DNA from: Empedobacter sp036647415
GTDB lineage: Bacteria > Bacteroidota > Bacteroidia > Flavobacteriales > Weeksellaceae
DNA length: 64,000 nucleotides
Assembly: GCF_036647415.1 (NCBI RefSeq)
Contig: NZ_JAVXKG010000002.1
Location: 107,026-171,025, forward strand
Direction of reading: 5' to 3'
Part shown: one piece after another, positions 9,473 through 19,178 of the stretch
Numbering within the stretch: the first letter of the stretch is position 1
Layout of the letters: each line of letters begins with the position of its first letter
Position numbers and translations under genes: made by a program
Notes under the pieces: model-generated
Databases searched by the model: none
The model's input: the letters and a program-made list of their open reading frames with translations, nothing else
What the model was told of the DNA's origin: nothing

Positions 9473-12400
9473 TTAGAATGATACATTAAATCCTATTGAA
9501 TAAGAACGAACTAACGGATAAGAGAACGCTGTAAATGAGTTAGACACATATCCTTTAGATTCTGTCGTACTACTTTCACTTGTTCCTGTACCAGCGATTG
9601 GATTACCGTGGTAATTTGTCCATAATGCTAAGTTTTGTATTTGGGCAAACATTCTTAAGTTTTTGATAACCGTTCCTTTTACCAAATTAGTAAAGTTGTA
9701 TCCTACTGATAAACTACGGAAAGCGATATAATCTGAACTCTCTAAGTATTTAGTCGAATATTCTGGACCTGTTAAGTTTGGTGCAGAAAATTGTGCATTA
9801 TCTCCACTTGCTTTCCAGTAATTACCAGCTTCTACAACCTTATTATCTAAAGATGTTGGATCTGTTAAGTAAGCATACGTATTGTTGTACATATAACCTC
9901 CTGAAGAATATGTAAAGTCTGCACTAATATCAAATCCGTAGATTTTAGTATTTAATCCAAATCCTCCCATCAACGTTGGTAATGGTGTTTTGTTTGTTGC
10001 TACTGCATCACCACCATTATAAGTATCTGTTACATCTCCATTTTTGTCTAAATACAAATCTTTACCTGTGCTTGCATCTACACCAGCATAACGAACTAAG
10101 TAAAATTGGTAAGGTTTACCACCTGCAACATGTATCATACTTTCGTAAGAACTTGAAACAAGTAAATCACTTTGATTATCTGCCAATTTATTTACTTTAT
10201 AACCTAAACTTGTTACATTACCATAAACAGATAACTCAAAGTTTTTAGAACGAATTACATCATAATTTAATTCTAACTCAACTCCTTGTGTTCTTATTTC
10301 TCCTGCATTAATAGTTGTTTCGTAACCTCCTGCTTCTGTAGATAATTGTTTATTAAATAAGAAATCAGACCTAAGATCACGGAAATATGCAGCAGAACCT
10401 GTTAAACGATTACCGAAGAAACCAAAATCAAGACCTAAGTTTAATTTTTTGTTTGTTTCCCAAGTTGCATTAATATCAGCTAAATTACTTGTAGGAAAAC
10501 TTGATGGATTACCATTGTAAGTTCCTAAAATATTCATCAAATTTAGATTCGCATAACGAGCCAAACCAGAATCATCACCTACTTCTCCGTAAGATGCTTT
10601 AAGTGTTAAATTACTAACTGCTTTAGAATCTCTTAAAAATCCTTCTTTTGCGATATTCCAACCCAAAGAAACTCCCCAAAAATTACCATATTTATTATTA
10701 ACACCTCCTAATGAAGTACCATCGCGACGAATATAAGCGTCAACAAAATATTTATTTGCAAAATCATAAGATGCAGCTCCTAAATAACCAAATTTCGTTA
10801 CTCGCCATCTTGATGTATTAGAATCTTGATCTATAATTGTAGCTAAACCTTGTGTTTGTAAATAATCGTTAGGAAAACCTTGTCCGTATAAAGCCAAAGA
10901 ATATAAACTTTGATTGATATATTCTGATGCTGCTGTTACACGTAAATGGTGTTTACCAAAACTGTTTTCGTAAGAAACCTCATTTCTCCAGTTGTAGTCA
11001 AAACGATCTGAACTTTTATCTGTTTTAGAACCTCCTTCTCCTAACAATTGAGATAATACAGCAGATGGTTTCAAGAAGTTTTCGTATTGTGTACGGTTAT
11101 AAGTTGCACCTAAAGTTGTACGAGCTGATACATTTTTCCATAAATCAGCTTCTACAAAACCTGTTCCATAAATACGTAAATATCTTGTTTGTGCATCCGT
11201 TTTCTCCATTTCGTCTGCAACAGGATATCCCATGTAGTTTGCATTAGAATTGTAAATTGGATTTCCTTGTGCATCTAACACATTATTTCCGTTAGAATCT
11301 TTTTCGTAAAAAGTTTCGTATGGACGATTTAATAATGTATTGTAAAATGGTGATTGTGCATTAACACGGTCACGAGGCGCATCTAACGTTGCGTAAGACC
11401 CGTTAATATTAACACCATATCTTAACCAGTCTTTTACTTTGTTTGTAATGTTTAAACTTGCCGTAATTCTCTCTAAACCTTCGTAGAATTTTACAGCTCC
11501 TTCATTTTTATCGTATCCGATAGAAAAATTACTTGCAGACTCCCCATCATTCTTTGCAATAGATACAAAATGTGAAGTTGTAAGACCATTTTTATATAAA
11601 TCGTCAGACCATTTGTGATTATTCTTAGATAATCTTGCAATTTCTTCTGACGTACGCGCTTGTCCTAGCTCTAATAACTTACCATTATCACCTGTAATCG
11701 TACTTAATCCGTTTTGGTAGTTTAATAATTGATTTGCATTCATCAAATTGATGTTTGGCAAATCAACCATTTGATTAACCCCGATTCGAGATGAATAAGA
11801 AACTGTTGCTTCACCTTTCTTCGCAGATTTTGTTTTCATGATGATAACACCATTCGCTCCACGAGAACCAAAGATTGCTAATTGAGAAGCATCTTTCAAT
11901 ACTTTTACTTCCTCAATATCAGCTGGATTAATTGCAATTACATCTGCAGCCGACATATATGTACCATCTACAACATATAATGGAGATTTTACACCACCGT
12001 TTAATCCAATTGCTCCACGAATAGATACATTAGCTGTTGCACCTGGCGCTCCACTCATTGCTTGAGATGATAAACCTGCTACTTTACCACCAATCATTTG
12101 ATCGATAGATACAGAAGGATTCATCGCTTCTAGATCTTTTGCTTTTATCGTTGTTACACCCGATTTAGATGGAGCGTTGAAAATACTTTTCACAATTACT
12201 TCACTTAAATCTACTGTAGAACTTTCTTTCGCTGTATATTTTAATGCACCTAAAGTATTACTTGTTACATTAAACTCTTTGCCATTAACTACTAAAATAT
12301 CACCAATTTTAGCATCAATATCAAATTTACCATCCGCGTCTGTATAAACAACTTTGTTCGTACCTTTTACAGTAACCTCAACATCAGCTTCTGGGAAATT

Positions 12401-12496
12401 ATCTGCATCATTTACAACACCCGTTACTTGAGCAAATGCTAATGTTCCTAAACCTAGGAAAGCAAATAAACTCAAAGATGTGATTCTTCTCCTCAT
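9473..12496 (-). CDS. SusC/RagA-family TonB-linked outer-membrane protein (pair 2)
   Basis: A 1007-residue SusC importer: signal peptide, carboxypeptidase-D-like regulatory domain (about 24-95), plug with SIRGAIGLNGGVKSPLYVVDG and SRGANGVIIMKTKS, and a large barrel ending SYSIGFNVSF. The segment between regulatory domain and plug (VDLSEVIVKSIFNAPSK) lacks the usual VGYG after the TonB-box-like EVIV. The first 85 residues closely match the SusC at 4636 but the plug and barrel do not, so the two pairs probably handle different substrates. It forms an operon with the SusD at 7962. Confidence 0.96.
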   Translation of the reverse strand: MRRRITSLSLFAFLGLGTLAFAQVTGVVNDADNFPEADVEVTVKGTNKVVYTDADGKFDIDAKIGDILVVNGKEFNVTSNTLGALKYTAKESSTVDLSEVIVKSIFNAPSKSGVTTIKAKDLEAMNPSVSIDQMIGGKVAGLSSQAMSGAPGATANVSIRGAIGLNGGVKSPLYVVDGTYMSAADVIAINPADIEEVKVLKDASQLAIFGSRGANGVIIMKTKSAKKGEATVSYSSRIGVNQMVDLPNINLMNANQLLNYQNGLSTITGDNGKLLELGQARTSEEIARLSKNNHKWSDDLYKNGLTTSHFVSIAKNDGESASNFSIGYDKNEGAVKFYEGLERITASLNITNKVKDWLRYGVNINGSYATLDAPRDRVNAQSPFYNTLLNRPYETFYEKDSNGNNVLDAQGNPIYNSNANYMGYPVADEMEKTDAQTRYLRIYGTGFVEADLWKNVSARTTLGATYNRTQYENFLKPSAVLSQLLGEGGSKTDKSSDRFDYNWRNEVSYENSFGKHHLRVTAASEYINQSLYSLALYGQGFPNDYLQTQGLATIIDQDSNTSRWRVTKFGYLGAASYDFANKYFVDAYIRRDGTSLGGVNNKYGNFWGVSLGWNIAKEGFLRDSKAVSNLTLKASYGEVGDDSGLARYANLNLMNILGTYNGNPSSFPTSNLADINATWETNKKLNLGLDFGFFGNRLTGSAAYFRDLRSDFLFNKQLSTEAGGYETTINAGEIRTQGVELELNYDVIRSKNFELSVYGNVTSLGYKVNKLADNQSDLLVSSSYESMIHVAGGKPYQFYLVRYAGVDASTGKDLYLDKNGDVTDTYNGGDAVATNKTPLPTLMGGFGLNTKIYGFDISADFTYSSGGYMYNNTYAYLTDPTSLDNKVVEAGNYWKASGDNAQFSAPNLTGPEYSTKYLESSDYIAFRSLSVGYNFTNLVKGTVIKNLRMFAQIQNLALWTNYHGNPIAGTGTSESSTTESKGYVSNSFTAFSYPLVRSYSIGFNVSF

Positions 12497-12521
12497 AATC
12501 TTATTTTTAAAAATAGGGAAA

Positions 12522-12542
12522 CAAAACTCACACTTTTTTTTT
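12522..12542 (-). promoter_or_regulatory. Shared susC upstream motif, copy 2
   Basis: CAAAACTC (12522-12529) followed by ACAC and a T run on the plus strand, 26 bases upstream of the susC start. It matches the element at 7689 in sequence and position. A minus-strand promoter or leader element is inferred. Confidence 0.4.
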
Positions 12543-12821
12543 AGTGAAAAAAGAAAAATGATATATATTTAATTATTTATCAAAATAAGACAATTAAACT
12601 TTTTTTTATCGCTTTTTTAAATAAAGCAGTTTATTAAATATCGATAAAGGTATTTTTTAACTTTTATTAATAAATAAAAATGCTATTTCATATCAATTAT
12701 TTTCAAATAACACAAACACAATATTGGTATAAGTTAAATTTAAAATGATTTTTTATTGAATTTTTATACTAAAAATGGTTAAAAATATTGCCTAATTATC
12801 AATATCCTTAACATTATAGTA

Positions 12822-12852
12822 CAAAAAAAGGCGAACAATATGCTCGCCTTTT
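12822..12852 (-). terminator. Terminator after the DUF5689 gene
   Basis: Stem AAAAGGCGA (12826-12834) with TCGCCTTTT (12844-12852), preceded on the plus strand by an A run that becomes the T tract on the minus strand. Confidence 0.9.
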
Positions 12853-12883
12853 GTATAAATATAGATTTTAGAATCTAAAAATA

Positions 12884-14275
12884 TTAATCTATTTTGATAT
12901 TATCTATGATTAAATCATACGTTGTTCCTGACCCTGCTTTTAGTGCAAACAAATCTCCTGTACTATTTAATGTCATTCCTTCAATATTAAGCGTAATCAT
13001 TCTCCATTCTCCGTTCGTATTTACAGCACCTGAATATTGATTATTTGATTGAGAAGTTAACGTTACATTTTCTGTTCCAAAAACTCCTAAATTAAAGAAG
13101 GTACGTCCACTTGTCGTTTCAACGTTAAATGATAATGATTTTGCTGCAGATCCTTTTACCCACATCGTAATCTTCTTAGGATTTGCTGGTATTGTAAGAG
13201 TACCTGCTTTTACGGTAAATACAAAAGGATTTGTTGTACCTGTTGTACCGTTTAGATGGAAAGAATTTGATCCATCTCTACCATTTCCTATTCCTTGTAC
13301 TCCTAAACCAGTAGTAATTCCAAATGTATTAAGTGAACTTGTAAAATCAGTCCAGTTATTAAAATCTGCCCCTTTAAACAATAAGTTTGCTGCTTCGGTT
13401 GTGTTACCTCCACCAGGATTTGTTCCGCCACCTACATCAAAACGTGATTGATCAAATTTCACATCTTTTGTATCGCGAATGTAAACTTGCCATATAGATC
13501 CGTATTTAGAGACTACAACAGTTATAGAACCACTACCTGTTGGTAATGCTTCATCTTTCCAATCTGCGAAGTTTGAATTTCTTACAACAACACCCTTTAA
13601 AGAACCAGTTTTATCTACTAACTCTCTGCTTTCTATTTTACTTGCTGTTCCGTAAGTTTTATCTATTTCTGGTTGTAAAAATTGTACATTATTTATTTTT
13701 ACTAATGTATTGATATTCTCATTTTTCATAGCTTCTGCCAAGCTATTAAACTCTTTCGGTTTTATTTCTTGTACTGGTTCACATGTTTTGAATATATATT
13801 TTTTATATTCTGTAAGAGGAATACGACCAATATCAAAACCAGGATCTACAGAACCTATTTTTATGATTCCTGCTCTTTCATCTAAACGTGCTTTTAAACC
13901 TTTAAGACGAATTTGAATTTTAGATCCTAGTGGATAATCATTGTATAAATTACCCGCATTAATTTCTATCTGAGTTCCTACTGTTGGATTTGTTGGGTTG
14001 TCTTGAATAGAAATTGTTTTGTAAATATTCCCTGTTTCATCACTAGAAATCACGTAAGCTTCTAAAATTAAATCATCAAGAATTGCTTTATTGCTATCTA
14101 CATTTAATTGGTTAGCGTTAACTCTTTGCATTAATTCTGGTAATGTAATATTTGCTACTGGTAAATTACATTCGATTGGAGGTGTAGCATAATCATCATC
14201 ATGTACACACGATTGTGCTACAAAAAGACCTAAGCTTAATGTAACTGCAACTGAAATTTTAGATATTGTATTCAT
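12884..14275 (-). CDS. DUF5689-domain surface lipoprotein with C-terminal jelly-roll-like domain
   Basis: A 463-residue lipoprotein; Cys23 in AQSC is followed by VHDDDY, an acidic stretch like a surface-export signal. Residues about 35-275 match the DUF5689 pattern, an OB-fold-like module (ITLPELMQRVN, ILDDLILEAYVISSDETGN, YKTISIQD, GSIWQVYIRDTKDVKF). After a Gly-rich linker (GGGTNPGGGN) residues about 295-463 look like a carbohydrate-binding-type beta sandwich ending YDLIIDNIKID. It lies 26 bases after the TonB receptor gene and is probably its partner lipoprotein. The gene content suggests a role in binding nucleic acid or phosphate esters; that is inference. Confidence 0.82.
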   Translation of the reverse strand: MNTISKISVAVTLSLGLFVAQSCVHDDDYATPPIECNLPVANITLPELMQRVNANQLNVDSNKAILDDLILEAYVISSDETGNIYKTISIQDNPTNPTVGTQIEINAGNLYNDYPLGSKIQIRLKGLKARLDERAGIIKIGSVDPGFDIGRIPLTEYKKYIFKTCEPVQEIKPKEFNSLAEAMKNENINTLVKINNVQFLQPEIDKTYGTASKIESRELVDKTGSLKGVVVRNSNFADWKDEALPTGSGSITVVVSKYGSIWQVYIRDTKDVKFDQSRFDVGGGTNPGGGNTTEAANLLFKGADFNNWTDFTSSLNTFGITTGLGVQGIGNGRDGSNSFHLNGTTGTTNPFVFTVKAGTLTIPANPKKITMWVKGSAAKSLSFNVETTSGRTFFNLGVFGTENVTLTSQSNNQYSGAVNTNGEWRMITLNIEGMTLNSTGDLFALKAGSGTTYDLIIDNIKID

Positions 14276-14301
14276 TTTAATTGTTGTTCTTAGTTAATAA
14301 T

Positions 14302-17106
14302 TTAGAATCTAAAGTAAAGGTTTGCAAAATAAGTTGTTCCCATCCCGTAGAACATTTTAGGCCCAAACATACGTTGATAGTTTTTATCCCTTGCATTGTT
14401 ATAATTACCAATACGCATCTGTTCAAAACCTCCTGTTACGTAATCTTTGTTATTTAAAATATTATTTACAGTTCCTGAAATTCCTGCTGAATATTTACCA
14501 ATACGAAATGTTTTTCCCATATTAAGATTCAACATAAACTCATCACTAAACTTTTCTTGTTTCAGAACTTGTTTTAAACCTTCTTCTGTTACACCAGGAA
14601 TAATTGATCCTTTATCTGTAATAAACCCACCTGTTCTTCGATATGGAGCTATATCAGCATAATTATTCATCAAATAATTTCCAGAAACACCTACCCACCA
14701 AAATTTAGGATCGCGGTATTCTGCACTTAATGAAAAACCAGATTGTGGTCCTGATGCTACTTTGTAGTCTTTAACATATGCAGTTCCAAAATTTTTAAAA
14801 GGAATACCTTGTACACCAAACTCATCAGAATATAAATTATAACTTGGATTGTCTTTGTAAACATATTGACCAATAGATGCTACAGCTGATACCGTTAATA
14901 CAGGTAAAACTTGTGCTTCTATCGCTAATTCTGTTCCTAGATATTCTTTACCAACACCTGTTATTACTTCAGACACAAACAATCTACTTTCATCATTTGT
15001 TCCATCAATATAACCAAAAGATTTCTCTATCTCGTCTTTTGTTCTTGTATAAAAAGCCGTAGCTCTTGCTTTGATACGTGGCGCTCTTAATATATAAGAT
15101 AAATCACTCGAGAAAATCTTAGCACTTTCTACTCCATCTACAGTTACATCATTCATACGCGCATTTGGAAAAATTTCATCAGAAGTTGGTGCTTCTGTTT
15201 GATACATTACATTTGCTTGTACAAAATTACGTCCATCTAATTTTAATAAGAAGTTAGATTTTACACCAAAGTCTAAGAAGTCGTACGTTTTACTTTTCCC
15301 GTAAGAATTATCTTTATACATTTCGTTTTGGAATTTTCCATCGCGATAAAATTTCGTTAACGCAGCTTTCATTCCTATTGTAACATCTAAATATTTAGAT
15401 TTTACTTTAGTTTGTGCATACAAATCAGCATAATCACGATTTATTTCGTAATAATACTCTTGCTTTTCACCTTTTCTAATTTTATCACGTTCTGACTCAT
15501 CACGTGTATCTAACATATTATAACGATAATATCGTGAAGTTCCGTTATCTACAAGAGTATTAAAATCATCTGTATTCCATACATAATCTGCACCTAATAA
15601 ATCTTGTATTTCGCGATACAGTTTAGATTTAGTGTTTTGATAAGATGCTGCAATTGTTAAATCAATATTTGGAGCTAATTCTGTCTGAAAATTAGTATAA
15701 GCTGATGCTGTTTTATCCTCATTAACATCTGCTGTTAACCAATAAGCAGCTCTACCTGATGCAATATTTCTATTTGCTTGATATAAACTGTTCCAATTTA
15801 ATTGAGAAATTTCTCCATTTTGCCATTGTCCAAGTACTCTATCATGATTTGCTTGTTGAAAAGCTGTTGGTGTTCCATTGATATTATCTCTATCAAAAAG
15901 ATAATAACTTGGCATATTACCATAATATGTTGGCGAAGGATTATTTGCATTAAACCAATCTAAACGTGAACCGCTTTCTTTACCAAATTGATAAGATACA
16001 GTTGTTGTTAATTTTGATTTATTATTAATATTCCAATGGTGTGTTAGCATATTTATAGGTTCAAACGTTTTTTTGATTCGCTCATTACGTTTTTCACCAT
16101 CTTGCCATCCCCAATATGAATTGTAATAAATCCCTTTCATATATACTACTTCCTGTGTATTTGGAGATCCAGTTGTTCTACGAGTTGGCGCTCCAAAACT
16201 TGTAAAGTTTAAGGTATGATGCTCGTTAAATTTTTTCTCAATTCCTAGATAGTATGCATAAGCGTCGTAAGAAGTACCTTCTATAATACCTTCTTCTGCC
16301 CAACGTCTACTTCCAGAAACCATAAATGCCCAACCATTATCCATCAGTCCTGTGTTATATGTTGCCATCACACGATTTCTGTAAGATCTGTTTGTACTAG
16401 AATAAGCTAAACTAACACCTTTGCGCATTGTAGAAGGACGCGTGTCAAAATTTGTAACACCACCTAAATCTCCAAAAGCATAACTAGAAGGTTCTATACC
16501 ATATGTTAATTCGTCTGGTCGACGAGTTACATCATTTAGACCTCCCCAGTTGTTAAAAGTTGCACGTCCGTTGTCCATTTTGTTCATTCGAACTCCATTG
16601 AACATTACATCGTTATATTTATTGTCTAAACCTCTTGGTTTAAACCAATACGAACCTAATTCGTATGCTGATACGCGAGCAAAAACATCGCGTGAAGATT
16701 GTAAAAGTCCTGAATTTGAAGCTGTCGTACTTTCGTCATCTGATAATTCGTCATCAGTCAATGTAATAATACCTACTTCTGCTGTATTTGGATTAAAAGT
16801 TAATTTTATATCACCTAAATCAAGCACTTTCTGCCCAATTATTGTGATCTCTTTTTCATAAGGATCATATCCCACACCATAAATTTGCAATTTGTATACC
16901 CCGTCAGGAATATCTACAAATTGAAAATAACCTATACGATCGGTAATCGCTGCATCGTTTACTACAACTCCGCCCAAGCGTACAGTGAGGTTATAAACCT
17001 CTTCACCTGTTGCAGCATTTTTTGCTACTCCAGTTACCTTCGTCTGCGTTTGTGCCATAGCAACGGTTGCAGCAAAGAGTGAAATACTTAATAATAATTT
17101 ATTCAT
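14302..17106 (-). CDS. TonB-dependent outer-membrane receptor with carboxypeptidase-like regulatory domain
   Basis: A 934-residue receptor, not of the SusC type. It has a signal peptide (about 1-18), a regulatory domain (about 22-108, with GYFQFVDIPDGVYKLQIYGVGYDPYEKEI), a plug (about 130-230, with PRGLDNKYNDVMFNGVRMNK) and a barrel ending in YFANLYFRF with terminal Phe. An acidic linker DDELSDDES separates the regulatory domain from the plug. It heads a unit with the DUF5689 lipoprotein and is divergent from the secreted EEP enzyme, a grouping I recall from other Flavobacteriia. Its cargo is unknown; nucleotides, phosphate esters or DNA fragments are the guess from context. Confidence 0.92.
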   Translation of the reverse strand: MNKLLLSISLFAATVAMAQTQTKVTGVAKNAATGEEVYNLTVRLGGVVVNDAAITDRIGYFQFVDIPDGVYKLQIYGVGYDPYEKEITIIGQKVLDLGDIKLTFNPNTAEVGIITLTDDELSDDESTTASNSGLLQSSRDVFARVSAYELGSYWFKPRGLDNKYNDVMFNGVRMNKMDNGRATFNNWGGLNDVTRRPDELTYGIEPSSYAFGDLGGVTNFDTRPSTMRKGVSLAYSSTNRSYRNRVMATYNTGLMDNGWAFMVSGSRRWAEEGIIEGTSYDAYAYYLGIEKKFNEHHTLNFTSFGAPTRRTTGSPNTQEVVYMKGIYYNSYWGWQDGEKRNERIKKTFEPINMLTHHWNINNKSKLTTTVSYQFGKESGSRLDWFNANNPSPTYYGNMPSYYLFDRDNINGTPTAFQQANHDRVLGQWQNGEISQLNWNSLYQANRNIASGRAAYWLTADVNEDKTASAYTNFQTELAPNIDLTIAASYQNTKSKLYREIQDLLGADYVWNTDDFNTLVDNGTSRYYRYNMLDTRDESERDKIRKGEKQEYYYEINRDYADLYAQTKVKSKYLDVTIGMKAALTKFYRDGKFQNEMYKDNSYGKSKTYDFLDFGVKSNFLLKLDGRNFVQANVMYQTEAPTSDEIFPNARMNDVTVDGVESAKIFSSDLSYILRAPRIKARATAFYTRTKDEIEKSFGYIDGTNDESRLFVSEVITGVGKEYLGTELAIEAQVLPVLTVSAVASIGQYVYKDNPSYNLYSDEFGVQGIPFKNFGTAYVKDYKVASGPQSGFSLSAEYRDPKFWWVGVSGNYLMNNYADIAPYRRTGGFITDKGSIIPGVTEEGLKQVLKQEKFSDEFMLNLNMGKTFRIGKYSAGISGTVNNILNNKDYVTGGFEQMRIGNYNNARDKNYQRMFGPKMFYGMGTTYFANLYFRF

Positions 17107-17155
17107 TCAAAAGAATTTTTATTTATAAATTAGCTATCTTTAAAAATTAGGATAA

Positions 17156-17163
17156 CAAATTTA
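17156..17163 (-). promoter_or_regulatory. Candidate -7 element for the TonB receptor unit
   Basis: CAAATTTA on the plus strand is TAAATTTG on the minus strand, a perfect TAnnTTTG match about 50 bases upstream of the receptor start. No good -33 TTG is seen. The 79-base divergent gap must also serve the EEP gene; TATCTTTA at 17135-17142 is a weaker plus-strand candidate. Confidence 0.45.
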
Positions 17164-17185
17164 GTAAATTCATAATTAAGAACAT

Positions 17186-18391
17186 ATGTTTAATTTTAAT
17201 AAATCTTTAACTTTTTTAATAATTTTTAATCTGATATTAACATTAACGGTTAAGGCTCAGACGAAATACACCAGTGCTACTGTTGGTTTTTACAATGTTG
17301 AAAATATTTTTGACACCATAAAATCAGTCGGATATATTGATGGAACTTTGAAGTACAATGACCCAAATTATCACATTCAAATTGCAGAATCTGATATTTC
17401 GAAGTACCAAACCGAAGAATTTAAACAAGCTTATACTTATGAAAACATTAATGGTAAAAAAATTATTCGTCCATTAATTCTTCAAGATGAGTTTTTACCA
17501 AACGGAAATAAGAAATGGAATACTGAAAAATATTTTCAGAAAATAAATAATATTTCAAAAGTAATTAGCGAATTAGGAGCTGACGTAACAGGTTCTGCTC
17601 CAGTTATTGTTGGTTTATGCGAAATAGAAAGTAAAGCTATTATGACTGATATTGCAAACAGTAAAGCTTTAAAAAAATACGATTACGGTGTCGTACATTT
17701 TAATTCATTTGATGCGCGTGGTGTAGATACAGGTTTATTGTATCAAAAATCTCGTTTTACAGTTTTAGACACAAAACCTCATCCAATCTATATTTATGAT
17801 GCTGATGGAAGCAGAAAATATACACGTGATATTTTGCAAGTTACAGGATTATTAGATGGTGAAGAAATTACATTTTTAGTGAATCACTGGCCATCTCGTA
17901 GTGGTGGAGAAAAAGTTTCTATGCCTTCTCGTATGGAAGCTGCAAAAGTAATGAAAGGAATTTTTGACGAATTAAAATCGAAGAATCCAAATGCTAAAGT
18001 AATTGCAATGGGTGATTTTAATGACGATCCTATTTCTCCAAGTATCAAGAATACATTTGATCCTGCAGGCGAATTTTCTTCAGTAAAAGCAGGTGGATAT
18101 TATGATCCTATGTTACCTTTGTTCAAAAAAGGAGTTGGTTCGTTATCTTATCGTGATGCATGGAATTTATTTGACCAATTTATTTCAACAGCTTCTTTAA
18201 CAACTGATAAAAAAGATTATTCGACTTACAAAATTTATAAAACAGAAGTATACAATAAAGATTATTTAAAAGCAACGGAAGGTGCATACAAAGGATCTCC
18301 AAACCGTATGTGGAGCGGCGATACTTACCGTGCAAATGGTTATTCGGATCACTTTCCTGTTTATACAATCTTACTAAAAGAAGCAAAATAA
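17186..18391 (+). CDS. Secreted endonuclease/exonuclease/phosphatase-family protein
   Basis: A 401-residue protein with a Sec signal peptide (about 1-24, ending VKAQ). It carries the EEP metal-dependent phosphoesterase motifs in order: FYNVEN (35-40), GLCEIE (143-148) with Glu146, NHWPSR with His234, GDFNDDP (276-282) with Asp277 and Asn279, and the C-terminal SDH with Asp388 and His389. Such enzymes cut nucleic acids or phosphate esters; a periplasmic or extracellular scavenging role fits the divergent TonB receptor and DUF5689 lipoprotein. trpA begins one base after its stop, an unexpected coupling. A cytoplasmic paralogue lies at 37109. Confidence 0.9.
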   Translation: MFNFNKSLTFLIIFNLILTLTVKAQTKYTSATVGFYNVENIFDTIKSVGYIDGTLKYNDPNYHIQIAESDISKYQTEEFKQAYTYENINGKKIIRPLILQDEFLPNGNKKWNTEKYFQKINNISKVISELGADVTGSAPVIVGLCEIESKAIMTDIANSKALKKYDYGVVHFNSFDARGVDTGLLYQKSRFTVLDTKPHPIYIYDADGSRKYTRDILQVTGLLDGEEITFLVNHWPSRSGGEKVSMPSRMEAAKVMKGIFDELKSKNPNAKVIAMGDFNDDPISPSIKNTFDPAGEFSSVKAGGYYDPMLPLFKKGVGSLSYRDAWNLFDQFISTASLTTDKKDYSTYKIYKTEVYNKDYLKATEGAYKGSPNRMWSGDTYRANGYSDHFPVYTILLKEAK

Positions 18392-18392
18392 A

Positions 18393-19160
18393 ATGAACAA
18401 ATTAGAGCAATTATTCGGACAAAAAAGTAATAATCTCATCACAATATACACAACAGCTGGGTATCCGAATTTATCGGATACCCCTGTTATTTTAAGAGAA
18501 TTAGACAAAAATAATGTTGACATTATAGAAGTTGGAATTCCGTACTCTGATCCTTTGGCTGATGGTCCAACAATACAGGCTACAAGCGAAAAAGCATTAG
18601 CAAACGGAATGACATTGGATATTTTGTTTGAACAATTAAAATCTGTACAAAACGAAATTTCTGCTCCAATTGTTTTGATGGGATATTACAACCAAGTCAT
18701 GACTTTTGGTTTAGAAAAATTCTTGCAAAATTGCCAAGAAACTGGTGTTTCGGGATTAATTTTACCTGATATGCCTTATGAAATTTATTTGGCTCAGCAC
18801 AAAGATTTATTTGAGAAATATGATCAAAAAGTTACATTTTTGATTACGCCATTAACTTCAGAAAAACGTATCAAAGAAATAAATGATGCGACTTCAGGAT
18901 TTGTTTACATCGTGTCAAGTTCTGCAACGACTGGCGCTGCGCAATCAAATTATAACGAAGATTTTTTAGCTAAAGTAAAAAGTTTGGGATTAACAAAACC
19001 TCATCAAATTGGTTTTGGAATTTCGACAAAAGAGGATGTACAAAAAGCGTGGAGTTTTGCAAATGGAGCAATTATAGGAAGTGCTTTTTTACGTGTTTTA
19101 GAGAAATCAGAAGGAAATATTTCGGATTCGATCAAAAATTATTTGACTGAATTGAAATAA
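18393..19160 (+). CDS. trpA: Tryptophan synthase alpha subunit
   Basis: A 255-residue TrpA, which cleaves indole-3-glycerol phosphate to indole and glyceraldehyde 3-phosphate and channels indole to TrpB. The catalytic acid pair is visible as Glu46 in VDIIEVGIPYSDP and Asp57 in LADGPTIQ, and the phosphate-binding GFGIST and GAIIGSAF segments are intact. Length is normal. It starts one base after the secreted EEP gene and is the only trpA in the window, about 41 kb from trpB at 59991. It therefore lies outside the attenuated trp operon and probably depends on the EEP promoter or on an internal one. Confidence 0.97.
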   Translation: MNKLEQLFGQKSNNLITIYTTAGYPNLSDTPVILRELDKNNVDIIEVGIPYSDPLADGPTIQATSEKALANGMTLDILFEQLKSVQNEISAPIVLMGYYNQVMTFGLEKFLQNCQETGVSGLILPDMPYEIYLAQHKDLFEKYDQKVTFLITPLTSEKRIKEINDATSGFVYIVSSSATTGAAQSNYNEDFLAKVKSLGLTKPHQIGFGISTKEDVQKAWSFANGAIIGSAFLRVLEKSEGNISDSIKNYLTELK

Positions 19161-19178
19161 AAAAATAGTTTTCAAAAC

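Larger units (their letters stand above)
12497..12883. other. 387-base intergenic stretch
   Basis: No gene is seen. It holds the upstream region of the second susC (motif CAAAACTC at 12522-12529 followed by a T run) and, at the far end, the terminator of the DUF5689 gene. The rest is very A+T-rich with no hairpin or ORF I can support. Confidence 0.6.

Noticed and set aside
16550..16861. 103-codon plus-strand ORF within the TonB receptor gene
   Set aside because: Antisense shadow of the plug domain, with no promoter or family match.
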